Virus record (IMG/VR): IMGVR_UViG_3300037247_000872 | Location: 1-44,174 of that record | Length of the DNA: 44,174 nucleotides | Direction: 5' to 3' (one strand) | DNA from: a virus | Shown: in pieces, positions 8,067 to 15,710 of the stretch | How the letters are laid out: every line of letters begins with the position of its first letter | Numbering within the stretch: the first letter of the stretch is position 1 | The notes under the pieces: model-generated | Database searches by the model: none | The model's input: only the letters and a program-made list of their open reading frames with translations | What the model was told of the DNA's origin: nothing | Translations under genes and position numbers: made by a program

Positions 8067-8368
8067 TAAAAGAACTCGTCGCCCACATCCTGCACCACGT
8101 CGATGCGGAGGACGCAACCCGCGACCAGTCGCAGGCTGCGGGCGTGGCCGACCGCGCTCAGTACGTCCGCGACGCCGTGCGGAACCTGACCGCAGACACC
8201 AAGGATAGCCCTACCGATAGCATCCTGCAAACGATCTCAGACGATGCCTTGTTGACCGACAAGCAGACATCCTTCCAGCGGGCCATCACGAATATGAAAG
8301 GCGAGTCACGCCCACAACTTGCTATCCAGACCTGGGTGGGGAAGGCACGAGAGGGCGCTGGTGGCTGA
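8057..8368 (+). CDS. Unknown helical protein
   Basis: A 103-residue protein from GTG 8057, behind AAGGTG, overlapping the secreted-protein gene by ten bases. It is mostly helical and polar, with an Asp/Ala/Gln-rich middle. Nothing in it points to a function. It sits between two fibre-type genes, so a virion or chaperone role is possible. Confidence 0.55.
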   Translation: MPVVKELVAHILHHVDAEDATRDQSQAAGVADRAQYVRDAVRNLTADTKDSPTDSILQTISDDALLTDKQTSFQRAITNMKGESRPQLAIQTWVGKAREGAGG

Positions 8369-9560
8369 CACATTAGTAGAAGGCGACCCTCACAGCAGCA
8401 GTGATATCAGGAACGCCCTTTGGGGGCCTTACTGGTCAGACGTGAGTACGGGCGTCGTTATCCTCGTGAGTGGTGGTGCCGATCTAAAGTTCAGGCGGAC
8501 GACGGATAAAGGAGCAAGTTGGGGGGCGCAACAAAACATTCGGGTGGGAACCGTCATGCAGGTAGCAGCCTGGTATGACAAGGAAACCCCAGGTGACGCT
8601 GGCACCCTTGTTCATATTGCCTGGTCAGACTCGGATGACAACGTGCTCTATGCCACCGTTGATGTGAGTGACGGCACTGTGGGCACGATCAGAACTGTTG
8701 ACACTGGGGTTACTATCGGCACTACCTCTTCGTTAGAGCGCGTTGCTATCACAAAGACGGTAAGTGGCAACATTATCGTTGCTTTCTCCACCCAGGTTGA
8801 GATCGAGTGCTACAAGTCGAGTGACAACTTCGCCACGGCAGGGACTGATATTGCCGACGTGTTTGAGACCGCTACAGAAGAAGACTGGGTGCTCCTCTTT
8901 CCAGCCGACGTAGATGCAGGCGATGCCTGCGCCCTGTTCTGGGATCGCAGTGCTGACGAAATCTCCCTTAAGATGTACGACGATTCAGGGAACACTTGGA
9001 CGGAGACCTCTATCTCCGGCAGCATGGTCGATGACGCCAACCACATGAACATGGACGGCTCGATCCGCCACTCCGATAACCACCTGCTCATGGCAGCGCA
9101 CAGCGACGACGACACCACCACGGACGACTTGAAAACCTGGGACTTGACTGTCAACAGCATCGCCGCTCCGACAGTCACAGCCAAAACGAACGTCGTCACG
9201 GATCAGGCAGAATCGGCCCAGTGCTCTGTCTTCATCAACCAGCAGAACGATGATGTGTACGTTGCCTACCTTAAAGGCGGCACATGGACAGCAACTGTTG
9301 ATGTGGTCTTCCACAAGTCCGCCAACGGTATGGGTACATGGGCGGGCGAGTCGGCCTACAGCGAGTCCGCTGCCGATGACTTCCGCCTGGTACATGCTGG
9401 CCGCACCGTGGGCGACGCTGGTGGGCGCTATCAGCCCTCTTTCTACGACGATGACGACCTAGACATCTATATCAACGAGACGAACGACGTAGAGATCGCG
9501 GCTGCAGACGGCGCACCCAACACGCGACGCTACAGCCTCACGCTCACGGGCGTGGGCTAG
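8361..9560 (+). CDS. Sialidase-like (BNR repeat) virion protein
   Basis: A 399-residue protein from GTG 8361 (GAGAGGG upstream), overlapping the preceding gene by eight bases. It has Asp-box-like motifs such as TTDKGASWG near residue 45, SDDNVLYATV, DDSGNTWTE and SANGMGTW, spaced as in a six-bladed beta-propeller of the BNR/sialidase type. I cannot see the arginine triad of true sialidases with certainty, so sugar binding or structural use is as likely as hydrolysis. It lies among fibre genes and probably faces the host surface. Confidence 0.7.
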   Translation: MADTLVEGDPHSSSDIRNALWGPYWSDVSTGVVILVSGGADLKFRRTTDKGASWGAQQNIRVGTVMQVAAWYDKETPGDAGTLVHIAWSDSDDNVLYATVDVSDGTVGTIRTVDTGVTIGTTSSLERVAITKTVSGNIIVAFSTQVEIECYKSSDNFATAGTDIADVFETATEEDWVLLFPADVDAGDACALFWDRSADEISLKMYDDSGNTWTETSISGSMVDDANHMNMDGSIRHSDNHLLMAAHSDDDTTTDDLKTWDLTVNSIAAPTVTAKTNVVTDQAESAQCSVFINQQNDDVYVAYLKGGTWTATVDVVFHKSANGMGTWAGESAYSESAADDFRLVHAGRTVGDAGGRYQPSFYDDDDLDIYINETNDVEIAAADGAPNTRRYSLTLTGVG

Positions 9561-9574
9561 GAAAGGAGCACGAC

Positions 9575-9775
9575 ATGCACGGACACAGAGTACGCAGGAT
9601 TCCGCCTTCAGCGCCAGTAAAGCGGCGGCGGCGCATCCCGCCCTTTGCGCCACGGACGGGGAAGGGCGGCCTAGGCGGGATCCAGACGACCAAGAAGCGG
9701 CGCACGGTGCCGCCGTCCGCACCGAGGACATCCCCGGTGCGGAAGCCCACCCAGCGGCGCAGGAAGCGGAGGTAA
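9575..9775 (+). CDS. Arginine-rich repeat protein
   Basis: A 66-residue protein from ATG 9575, well placed behind AAAGGAG. About a third of residues are Arg or Lys and nearly a fifth are Pro. Three copies of RR-[IT]-x-PP-[SF]-AP are visible (RRIPPSAP, RRIPPFAP, RRTVPPSAP). Such a protein would be disordered and could bind DNA, RNA or acidic envelope polymers. Its stop TAA is followed, one codon later and in the same frame, by the ATC start of the next gene. Confidence 0.6.
   Translation: MHGHRVRRIPPSAPVKRRRRIPPFAPRTGKGGLGGIQTTKKRRTVPPSAPRTSPVRKPTQRRRKRR
9768..9773 (+). promoter_or_regulatory. Ribosome binding site that decides an ATC start
   Basis: GGAGGT lies five bases before ATC 9779 and is the strongest possible match to the 16S anti-SD sequence. 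The nearest in-frame ATG, 9815, has no such site. An in-frame TAA lies at 9773-9775, so translation of the next gene must start after it. Confidence 0.7.
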
Positions 9776-9778
9776 GCC

Positions 9779-11032
9779 ATCGCCACTGAGACGAAGCAGG
9801 CGACCCGCGAGTGGATGATCGACACCTACGGTCTGGGCCGCAGGGGCACCCACGACGGCGGCTCGGTAAAGACGCCCGCCGACTCCTCGCAGTTCGCCGG
9901 CCCCGGCGGGGCTGAGGAGATCGAGAACGGCAGCGAGCTGCGCTTCTCCGGCGACGTCACCGCCAGCGGAGACCGGGGCCTCACCACCCGCATCTCCAAG
10001 CGGCCCTCACAGGCGACGGGCCTGATCACCGTCACGCCGGAGCCTGGCAGCAACCTCACCAACGGCGACACCTTCGACATCCTCTTTCGGCCCTGGCGCT
10101 TCGAGGACATCGACACCTACATCGACCAGGCTCTAGCAGAGTACATCCCTGAGAAGCTGCTGCTGCCCCTGACGGCCTTCGCGGACGGCGACATGCTGGC
10201 GACTTCGCCTACGGACGACTGGGGCACGCCCTCGACCGCGACGCCGACCAAGGTGGCGGCGAGCTTCCCGCTGGCCCTGCGCGTCCTGCGCGTCACCGCC
10301 TCAGACGACGCGGGCTACGCCCTGGCCAACAACCTCCCCGTCGAAGAGAACAAGTCCTACTACCTGGAGGCGACGGGGATGATCGCCAGCACGGGCGCGG
10401 CGGCGGACGCGGGCACGTTGCAGCTCATCGACGTAACGAACAGCAACGCCTCTATCGGCCTGGACAACTCGGCCATCGATCGCTTCGAGCCCGAAGTCCT
10501 GGCGAACGTAGTCACGATGCCCTCCGGCTGCGAGCAGGTGCATGTGCGCTTCGTCTGCACCCTGAACGGCGACATCATCGACTGGGCCAACCTCATCTTC
10601 TACAAGAACGGGACGCGGGAGTTCGTCGTGCAGGACCGGGCGGAGATCGACCGCCTGGGCAAGCTCTTCGTCATGTCGGGCACGGCCTGGCAAACGCGGC
10701 AGCCGGTAGAGATCGGCCACGAGCTGGAGCTGCGCGACGCCGGCCTCTGGGTCTACCGCACCCACGCCCCCGTATCGGGCAGGGCGCTCTTCTACGAGGA
10801 GTTCAGCAAGCGCGGTAGCCTGTCCAGCGACACCGCCACCTCCAACGCGCCCAAGGAAGAGGTAGCCGCGGTCGCGGCCTGGCTCATGTTGGAACAGAAG
10901 GCCGACACCGAGGCGTGGCGCATGCCGTACCTGAAGGCCCAGAAGCAGGCCGCTATCGTGCTGACGAAGTACCGGGGCCAGCGCACCATCGTGAACCGTG
11001 CGGTTAAGTCGGTGCCGCTCTTGGAGCTCTGA
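9779..11032 (+). CDS. Tail or fibre protein, apparent ATC start
   Basis: A 417-residue protein from ATC 9779. Its start region reads ATETKQATREWMIDTYGL, which would be a normal N-terminus if the ATC is read as Met. The early part has Gly/Ser-rich beta turns, and a middle region (about residues 170-290) looks like a carbohydrate-binding-type beta sandwich with a ligand-like pattern of aromatic residues. A C-terminal helical part follows. It overlaps the next gene by one base. Probably a virion adsorption or tail component; the exact role is unknown. Confidence 0.7.
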   Translation: MATETKQATREWMIDTYGLGRRGTHDGGSVKTPADSSQFAGPGGAEEIENGSELRFSGDVTASGDRGLTTRISKRPSQATGLITVTPEPGSNLTNGDTFDILFRPWRFEDIDTYIDQALAEYIPEKLLLPLTAFADGDMLATSPTDDWGTPSTATPTKVAASFPLALRVLRVTASDDAGYALANNLPVEENKSYYLEATGMIASTGAAADAGTLQLIDVTNSNASIGLDNSAIDRFEPEVLANVVTMPSGCEQVHVRFVCTLNGDIIDWANLIFYKNGTREFVVQDRAEIDRLGKLFVMSGTAWQTRQPVEIGHELELRDAGLWVYRTHAPVSGRALFYEEFSKRGSLSSDTATSNAPKEEVAAVAAWLMLEQKADTEAWRMPYLKAQKQAAIVLTKYRGQRTIVNRAVKSVPLLEL

Positions 11033-13092
11033 TGCCAGTAGGAGACCGGGACATCACGCTCTTCGCCGGCGGCACGGGCGGCTACGGGGACGCCCTGGAC
11101 GTGGGGCGGGACTCCTACCCCTGGAACTTCGGCTTCGACATGACAGCGCCAGGCAGGGCGACTGCGGGGCTGAAAGTCACCGCGCTAGGGGCAGCCGTTG
11201 TTGCAGAACCCCAAACGGTTATTGAATGGGAAACTGCCGCCGGGAACCCGCTCATCCTAATCCCGACCGGCAAACCATCGGGGGCGGCGCGTTTTGTTGT
11301 CGAGTTAGCCGATAATGCTAGCACTTTAACCGACAGCAGGTCGGGCCAACCGTACACGAGCGCTGTTCTCTACCGGCATGACGGGTCTAGCGCCGACGCT
11401 GAGGTAGCGTTCTTCTGCAACGGCGACGCCAGCAGCGCGATCCGGAGGCGGGAGAAAGACGCCACCTATGGGGATGGCGTGGGCACGGCGAAAGCCGATC
11501 TGCTGGCAGTCGTCGGCTCCGACCTCTGGCGGGTGCTGAACAAGTACCAGCTCAACAAGCTCGTTATCAATACTGACCCGACAGATGCGGACAACTGGTC
11601 GCCCACTTCAACGCCAGCCGGCCACCCCGCCTATCCTATCCGAAAGGTGCTGGAACTCGGCGGCGCACCGTGGCCCATCAGCGGCCTCGGCGTGTTTAAG
11701 TACAACCCAGCGCCATCCGTCGCTACGTTTGAGAACCAGACGCCGTTCGTGCCGGCACATAAGGACAACGGAAAGGGCGCGTTCACCGATGGACGCGGGC
11801 GCATCTTCTACCCGACCGTGACGGGTAGAATCTTGGTCATCTCCTTCGGTAGCCAGTCGCAGCAAGGCCCGCTCCGCTTCAACTGGATCGACCGCGATAC
11901 CCCGTGGGGCTTGATAGGCGCGATGGCAGCAGATGAGGAGTACATCTACGCAGCTATTGAGCCAGGGGCGCTGAGAACGCAGCAGCTTGGGCTGAGCATA
12001 CACGTATTTGACGGTGGTGCGTTCACGGACGAGACCGGCGACCTGACAGATCAGTCCTGGGCGACGGTTGCCGACATCACGGCGCTTACGGCGACCAACG
12101 ACTACATCTACATCGGGTCGGACGAGCCGTTCTGGGGAGTCTTCCTTGAGTTTGCCGTAGCGAACACGGGAACGCATATCATCTTCACCGCTGAGTATTC
12201 CACGGGGGGCAATACATGGCAGTCCGTTACGATTAGAGACTCCACAATCGGCGCGACAAGGGATGGGTGCATTGCGCTGGTTCCCTCGACTGACATTGTG
12301 CAAGCTACGAGCAACCCCTGGCTGACGGATGAGATTAACACTGTCACCAACAAGTACTGGATTCGTTTGAAGCCCAATGGAACGATGACCTCTGCCAAGC
12401 TGCGCGGAGCCTACGTCTGCCCCTATCGGCCACCAATCGACAAGGACCTGTTCCCTGAGACGGGCCAGATGCTTGCCGGCGTCCTGCCCAAGATACTGCG
12501 AGGCCAGTGGCAGGGCGAACGCATCGTGTGGCAGGACTGGCTTACGTTGGTAGCGTCCAGGGTGCTCAACATCATCATCGGTAGGACTTCTTCAGCTAAT
12601 AGTGTAGGCCCGACCACTCTCTACGCCATCACAAGCGCTTCCTCTGGCAACCCAGACTGTATCTTCTACGTTCCAGTCGGGCCGCAGTCCGACCCCGTGC
12701 GAGCCCCCTGGCCGCTGACGAACGGCGCGACTCACGCCCAGGGCTACTCCGGCAACAACTTCGGCCTGCCGGTGAACGTCAAGAGGGTGCAGGGGAAGCT
12801 GGTCGTCCACGGCGGGTTCCTCCAAGCAGACGACGAGTTCTATGTGTACCACCACTGGGACGAGGGGGACAGGTGGTACAGGGACGGTCCGCACCACGTC
12901 TTCCCTGTCGTGGTGGAGGGCCTCGAAGGGCGAGGCCGGGTGCTGCACGTCGCGGTGCAACTAAAGGACGCCACCCGCGACGCTGTAGCCCCCCACATCA
13001 CCCACGCCGTTATCCCAGAGGGCGAGTGGACGGACGAAGGCCCGCTGTACGAGGCGCTGGGCCAGGACATCGCGTCCCCTCAGGAGATGTAG
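11032..13092 (+). CDS. Large beta-propeller-like virion protein
   Basis: A 686-residue protein from ATG 11032, overlapping the previous stop. It is beta-rich throughout, with repeated W/Y/F-bearing strand patterns such as WPISGLGVFKYNP, GRGRIFYPTVTGRILVISF, EEYIYAAIEPG and DYIYIGSDEPFWGVF, about 45-60 residues apart, as in a multi-bladed propeller. Similar large proteins occur in the adsorption modules of short-tailed and siphovirus-like phages. No enzyme motif was identified. Probably part of the tail or fibre assembly. Confidence 0.65.
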   Translation: MPVGDRDITLFAGGTGGYGDALDVGRDSYPWNFGFDMTAPGRATAGLKVTALGAAVVAEPQTVIEWETAAGNPLILIPTGKPSGAARFVVELADNASTLTDSRSGQPYTSAVLYRHDGSSADAEVAFFCNGDASSAIRRREKDATYGDGVGTAKADLLAVVGSDLWRVLNKYQLNKLVINTDPTDADNWSPTSTPAGHPAYPIRKVLELGGAPWPISGLGVFKYNPAPSVATFENQTPFVPAHKDNGKGAFTDGRGRIFYPTVTGRILVISFGSQSQQGPLRFNWIDRDTPWGLIGAMAADEEYIYAAIEPGALRTQQLGLSIHVFDGGAFTDETGDLTDQSWATVADITALTATNDYIYIGSDEPFWGVFLEFAVANTGTHIIFTAEYSTGGNTWQSVTIRDSTIGATRDGCIALVPSTDIVQATSNPWLTDEINTVTNKYWIRLKPNGTMTSAKLRGAYVCPYRPPIDKDLFPETGQMLAGVLPKILRGQWQGERIVWQDWLTLVASRVLNIIIGRTSSANSVGPTTLYAITSASSGNPDCIFYVPVGPQSDPVRAPWPLTNGATHAQGYSGNNFGLPVNVKRVQGKLVVHGGFLQADDEFYVYHHWDEGDRWYRDGPHHVFPVVVEGLEGRGRVLHVAVQLKDATRDAVAPHITHAVIPEGEWTDEGPLYEALGQDIASPQEM

Positions 13093-13093
13093 G

Positions 13094-13645
13094 ATGCCTA
13101 CCACGGAAGAGCGGCTGAGCGATTTAGAGGCCCTGGTCGCACAGGCCCTGTCGGTGGCGCGGCATCACGGCGATGAGCACACAGAGCTGGGCTTCGACCC
13201 CGCCATCCTGAAGCAGCGCCAGATCATCGGCTGGCTGGGCCTTGCGCGGTCCTCGGCCGACCTCACGCTGACCACCAGCAGCCAGGACGTAGCGGGCTGC
13301 ACCCTGACGCTGCCCCACGTCGGGGAGTACGCCATCGATGCGGTCTTCGACTTCGACTACACCGCCGTGCCGAGCGACGCAACGGATGCTACGGCCTCTG
13401 GGGTACTGGCAGACAGCGCAGATAATGAGGAAACTGGCGTAGCCCACTTTACCGTCCCTTCCCTGGACTCCTTGGACAGCTTCCGCGCCACTGTAGGCCA
13501 ACAGTGGTCCATCACCACGACGGCCAAGGATACGGTCTACAAGCTGCGGGCGCGGAAGAGCGCCGCCGTCGCAGGCGAGACGATCAAGGCCCTAGCCACC
13601 CACACCACCATCCGCGCCCTCTATGTCGGGAGGGCGGTGGCGTGA
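13094..13645 (+). CDS. Coiled-coil plus beta-domain virion protein
   Basis: A 183-residue protein from ATG 13094, right after the previous stop. Residues 1-30 form a short coiled coil (EERLSDLEALVAQALSVAR); the rest is beta-rich with Thr/Ala/Val alternation and ends in TTIRALYVGRAVA. This layout, trimerising helix followed by beta head, is common for short fibres or fibre tips. It is the last gene before the lysis cassette. Confidence 0.65.
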   Translation: MPTTEERLSDLEALVAQALSVARHHGDEHTELGFDPAILKQRQIIGWLGLARSSADLTLTTSSQDVAGCTLTLPHVGEYAIDAVFDFDYTAVPSDATDATASGVLADSADNEETGVAHFTVPSLDSLDSFRATVGQQWSITTTAKDTVYKLRARKSAAVAGETIKALATHTTIRALYVGRAVA

Positions 13646-13657
13646 GGCTGCTGAACG

Positions 13658-13903
13658 ATGGATGCTAAAGAGCTGGGGGCCAAGACAGACCGCGAGTTGC
13701 TGCTGCTGACAGTGCAGCGGTTGGGCCATGTCGAAACGCACCTTGAAAGGCTGAATGACACGGTTGAGAAGCAGAATGGCCGCCTATCGGCTCTTGAGAA
13801 GTGGCGCTGGTGGCTCATAGGCGCCGGTGCTGTCGTGGTGCCGCTGTCGCCGTTGCTGGTCTATGAAGTCCGGCAGGCCGTGTTCGGAGGGTTCGGAGGA
13901 TAA
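13658..13903 (+). CDS. Holin-like or hemolysin XhlA-like membrane protein
   Basis: An 81-residue protein from ATG 13658. Residues about 10-50 form an amphipathic coiled coil (LGHVETHLERLNDTVEKQNG), and residues 52-72 are one transmembrane segment (WWLIGAGAVVVPLSPLLVY). This is the arrangement of XhlA-type proteins that pair with a holin. It lies just upstream of another small membrane protein and the endolysin. Confidence 0.6.
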   Translation: MDAKELGAKTDRELLLLTVQRLGHVETHLERLNDTVEKQNGRLSALEKWRWWLIGAGAVVVPLSPLLVYEVRQAVFGGFGG

Positions 13904-13914
13904 GGGAGGTTCTG

Positions 13915-14094
13915 ATGAACGTAGAGAGGGCAGTAGACGCCGTGCGGGGCCTAGTGCGGCCGGTGGCGCTGTTTACCATCATGTGGGGCGTCGTCGGGTT
14001 TCTGGCTGTGGGCAAGGTCGAGGAGGCCGAAGCGCTGGGCCTGCTCGGAGGTCCGATTCTTGGCTTCTGGTTCGCAGAACGGAAGCGTGGATAG
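13915..14094 (+). CDS. Holin candidate
   Basis: A 59-residue protein from ATG 13915, behind GGGAGG. Two hydrophobic segments (about 16-33, ALFTIMWGVVGFLAVG, and 40-52, LGLLGGPILGFWF) are separated by a charged turn, and the C-terminus is basic (ERKRG). This is a small two-pass holin layout. Together with the previous gene it forms the probable membrane-perforating part of the lysis cassette. Confidence 0.6.
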   Translation: MNVERAVDAVRGLVRPVALFTIMWGVVGFLAVGKVEEAEALGLLGGPILGFWFAERKRG

Positions 14095-14176
14095 GGAGGC
14101 GCTGGCATGGCTGCTGCTGAGCCTGGGGCTGCTGGGCGTGGTTGTGGTAATATGGGACGCATGGACGAAGGGCTAA
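14087..14176 (+). CDS. Very small membrane peptide
   Basis: A 29-residue frame from GTG 14087, overlapping the holin candidate. After VDREALA it is one hydrophobic helix (WLLLSLGLLGVVVVIW) and ends DAWTKG. The stop overlaps the next ATG as TAATG, which favours real translation. Its role could be a lysis accessory or a coupling peptide. Without homologs this stays tentative. Confidence 0.4.
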   Translation: MDREALAWLLLSLGLLGVVVVIWDAWTKG

Positions 14177-14349
14177 TGCGGTGTAAGGATAGCAGCGAAC
14201 GCCACTTGGGTATCCTCCTTTGCTGTGAACTAAGACAAGGACACCGAGGAAGACACCAAGCGACTCATTCTGACGGTCACGCCTGGCTGTGGAGCAGCCA
14301 GAACATCCTCTACGAAGTCATGGCTGGAGGCGTATCATCGACCGCCTAG
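14176..14349 (+). CDS. Small Cys/His protein
   Basis: A 57-residue protein from ATG 14176, coupled to the previous stop. Cys at 3, 16 and 17 and several His (for example GHRGRHQATHSDGH) suggest metal binding. The sequence pattern ending in HAWLW is reminiscent of small phage zinc proteins. An upstream in-frame start at 14107 is less likely because of the coupling at TAATG. Confidence 0.5.
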   Translation: MRCKDSSERHLGILLCCELRQGHRGRHQATHSDGHAWLWSSQNILYEVMAGGVSSTA

Positions 14350-14468
14350 CCTGGGACTGGGCCACGCTGCCCCTGTTCTGGCCCACGGCCTGGCTCATGA
14401 CCCTGGTCGCGTGGCTAGGCGTGGCGGCGATGTGGATGGAGGTGATGACATCATGGGCGGCAATGTAG
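14337..14468 (+). CDS. Small membrane protein, apparent ATC start
   Basis: A 43-residue protein when read from ATC 14337, six bases after GGAGG (14326-14330). It begins IDRLAWDWATLPLFWP and is almost wholly hydrophobic with many Trp residues, giving one or two membrane segments. No ATG, GTG or TTG is available near the ribosome site; the first in-frame ATG (14397) falls in the middle of the hydrophobic part. ATC 14334 is three bases closer. It lies between lysis genes. Confidence 0.5.
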   Translation: MDRLAWDWATLPLFWPTAWLMTLVAWLGVAAMWMEVMTSWAAM

Positions 14469-14644
14469 ACCTGGGTCCCAGCCGCGGGCCCATAGCGGCC
14501 ACGGAGGGCCTCATCGAAGTCCTGCTGCGCCAGGCCCCCGATATGCCGCCATCACGCACGCCCTGGCGCACCGGACGGCGCTTCATCCCTGGCGCGACCT
14601 ACTCCGGCGTCAAAGTGAGGCAATGCTCTGTGGAGGAGGACTAG
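14453..14644 (+). CDS. Unknown small protein
   Basis: A 63-residue protein from ATG 14453, nine bases after GGAGGT. It is Gly/Pro-rich and basic at the C-terminus, with no membrane segment. It ends two bases before the endolysin start. Function unknown. Confidence 0.5.
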   Translation: MGGNVDLGPSRGPIAATEGLIEVLLRQAPDMPPSRTPWRTGRRFIPGATYSGVKVRQCSVEED

Positions 14645-14645
14645 C

Positions 14646-15413
14646 ATGGACATAGCACCTGGCGTCCGCTACCTGACGCGGCGCGACTGGGGGGCCAACC
14701 CCGCCTACCCGCGCAAGGGCTACGCCGTCACGCGGGACAAGCGGACGCACGTCACCTTCCATCACACCGTCAGCATCGACCGGGACGCCACGCCCAACGT
14801 CTGGGAGACGCTGGACGAGGTGAAGGCGAAGATGCGCCAGCTCCAGGTGATCCGGCCCGACCTGGGCAACGACGTGCCCTACTCCTTCGTCTTCTTCCTG
14901 ATGGCGGACGGCACGATCATCGTCTGCGAGGGGCGAGGCTATGACCGGACCGGCGCCCACACGCACGGCCACAACACCGACGGGATGGGGCTCGCCGGCG
15001 CGGGCAACTTCGAGCTCGCCCGCAACATCGGCCCGTGGCTGCCGGAGATCAACGGCTTCCTCTGGCACCTGAAGTACGAGGCCAACATGCGGAACCTCGA
15101 AATCCGGCCCCACCCCATCCCCCCAAACCGCGTCTGCCACGGGCACCGTGACTTCAAGAGCACGGCCTGTCCGGGGCGCAACGTGTTCAACAGGCTACCC
15201 GAGATGAAGTTCGAGAAGAAGGAGGACGACACAATGAAAGCGTACCGTATCGAAGGTCGAGGCCCGCAGGTCTGGGGCTACACTATCGCTCAGTTCTGGC
15301 GGATGACCGGAGAGGAGTTTAGGGAGGCCAAGGAACTCGGCCTGAAGACGCCACTGCCACTGATGTCCAAGGCGAAGTTCAACGCCATTCGTAAGCGCCT
15401 CCACATGGACTAG
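14646..15413 (+). CDS. Endolysin: N-acetylmuramoyl-L-alanine amidase
   Basis: A 255-residue protein from ATG 14646. It looks like a zinc amidase of the T7-lysozyme/PGRP family, which cuts the bond between MurNAc and the peptide stem. Visible are the first zinc histidine in TFHHTV (residues 38-42), a central FELARNIGPW region, and the late signature CHGHRDFKSTACPG (about residues 162-175) with the second His, the Lys/Thr pair and the Cys ligand. Residues about 196-255 form a separate C-terminal domain, probably a wall-binding or regulatory domain. That part also has its own ribosome site and ATG. No signal peptide, so export would need the holin. Confidence 0.88.
   Translation: MDIAPGVRYLTRRDWGANPAYPRKGYAVTRDKRTHVTFHHTVSIDRDATPNVWETLDEVKAKMRQLQVIRPDLGNDVPYSFVFFLMADGTIIVCEGRGYDRTGAHTHGHNTDGMGLAGAGNFELARNIGPWLPEINGFLWHLKYEANMRNLEIRPHPIPPNRVCHGHRDFKSTACPGRNVFNRLPEMKFEKKEDDTMKAYRIEGRGPQVWGYTIAQFWRMTGEEFREAKELGLKTPLPLMSKAKFNAIRKRLHMD
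15234..15413 (+). CDS. Possible internal start for the endolysin C-terminal domain
   Basis: Within the amidase gene, AAGGAGG at 15219-15225 is followed, eight bases later, by the in-frame ATG 15234. Starting there would give a 59-residue protein equal to the C-terminal domain. Some known endolysins make a separate C-terminal fragment this way and assemble with it. The strong ribosome site is directly visible; use of it is inference. Confidence 0.4.
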   Translation: MKAYRIEGRGPQVWGYTIAQFWRMTGEEFREAKELGLKTPLPLMSKAKFNAIRKRLHMD

Positions 15414-15481
15414 CGCCCTTGCCCCGCCCCGCCGGCGATGGTAGGCTAGGGGTGGATGGCTCGTGAAGGGCCAGCGTGATG

Positions 15482-15520
15482 GGGCGAGGATGCTAGCAAC
15501 CGGCCTCGCCCTTATCATTT
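15482..15520 (+). terminator. Candidate terminator of the late operon
   Basis: GGGCGAGG (15482-15489) and CCTCGCCC (15504-15511) form an 8-bp stem with a 14-base loop, followed by TTATCATTT. It lies 68 bases after the endolysin stop and just before a strong promoter, which fits the end of the late transcript. Confidence 0.55.
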
Positions 15521-15547
15521 GACAGTAGCCACCGCAGTTGCTATCCT
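15519..15547 (+). promoter_or_regulatory. Promoter, sigma-70 type
   Basis: TTGACA at 15519-15524 and TATCCT at 15542-15547 are 17 bases apart. Transcription should begin near 15554. It follows a terminator and leads into the hairpin-rich region described as a candidate RNA. Confidence 0.75.
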
Positions 15548-15551
15548 GTAG

Positions 15552-15710
15552 ATGCTGACGATTGCTCCGGCCTTACCCGCTGGGGCTTTCGTTTCGTGGT
15601 ACACTAGAAATGCTAAGACCACCTTGGGCTACGCGCTCCAAGCTCTGGCCTGGCGGGATGGGGCTGCGGCCCTATCCCACTGCGATATGAACTGCGGATC
15701 ACGCAGCTAG
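15552..15710 (+). CDS. Possible small leaderless ORF within the candidate RNA
   Basis: A 52-residue frame from ATG 15552, only four bases after the -10 box, so it would be leaderless or nearly so. The product has mixed composition and a CDMNC near the end; it resembles nothing I know. It overlaps the first hairpin of the candidate RNA. It could be chance; listed because the same leaderless arrangement is seen for the regulator at 15984. Confidence 0.25.
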   Translation: MLTIAPALPAGAFVSWYTRNAKTTLGYALQALAWRDGAAALSHCDMNCGSRS

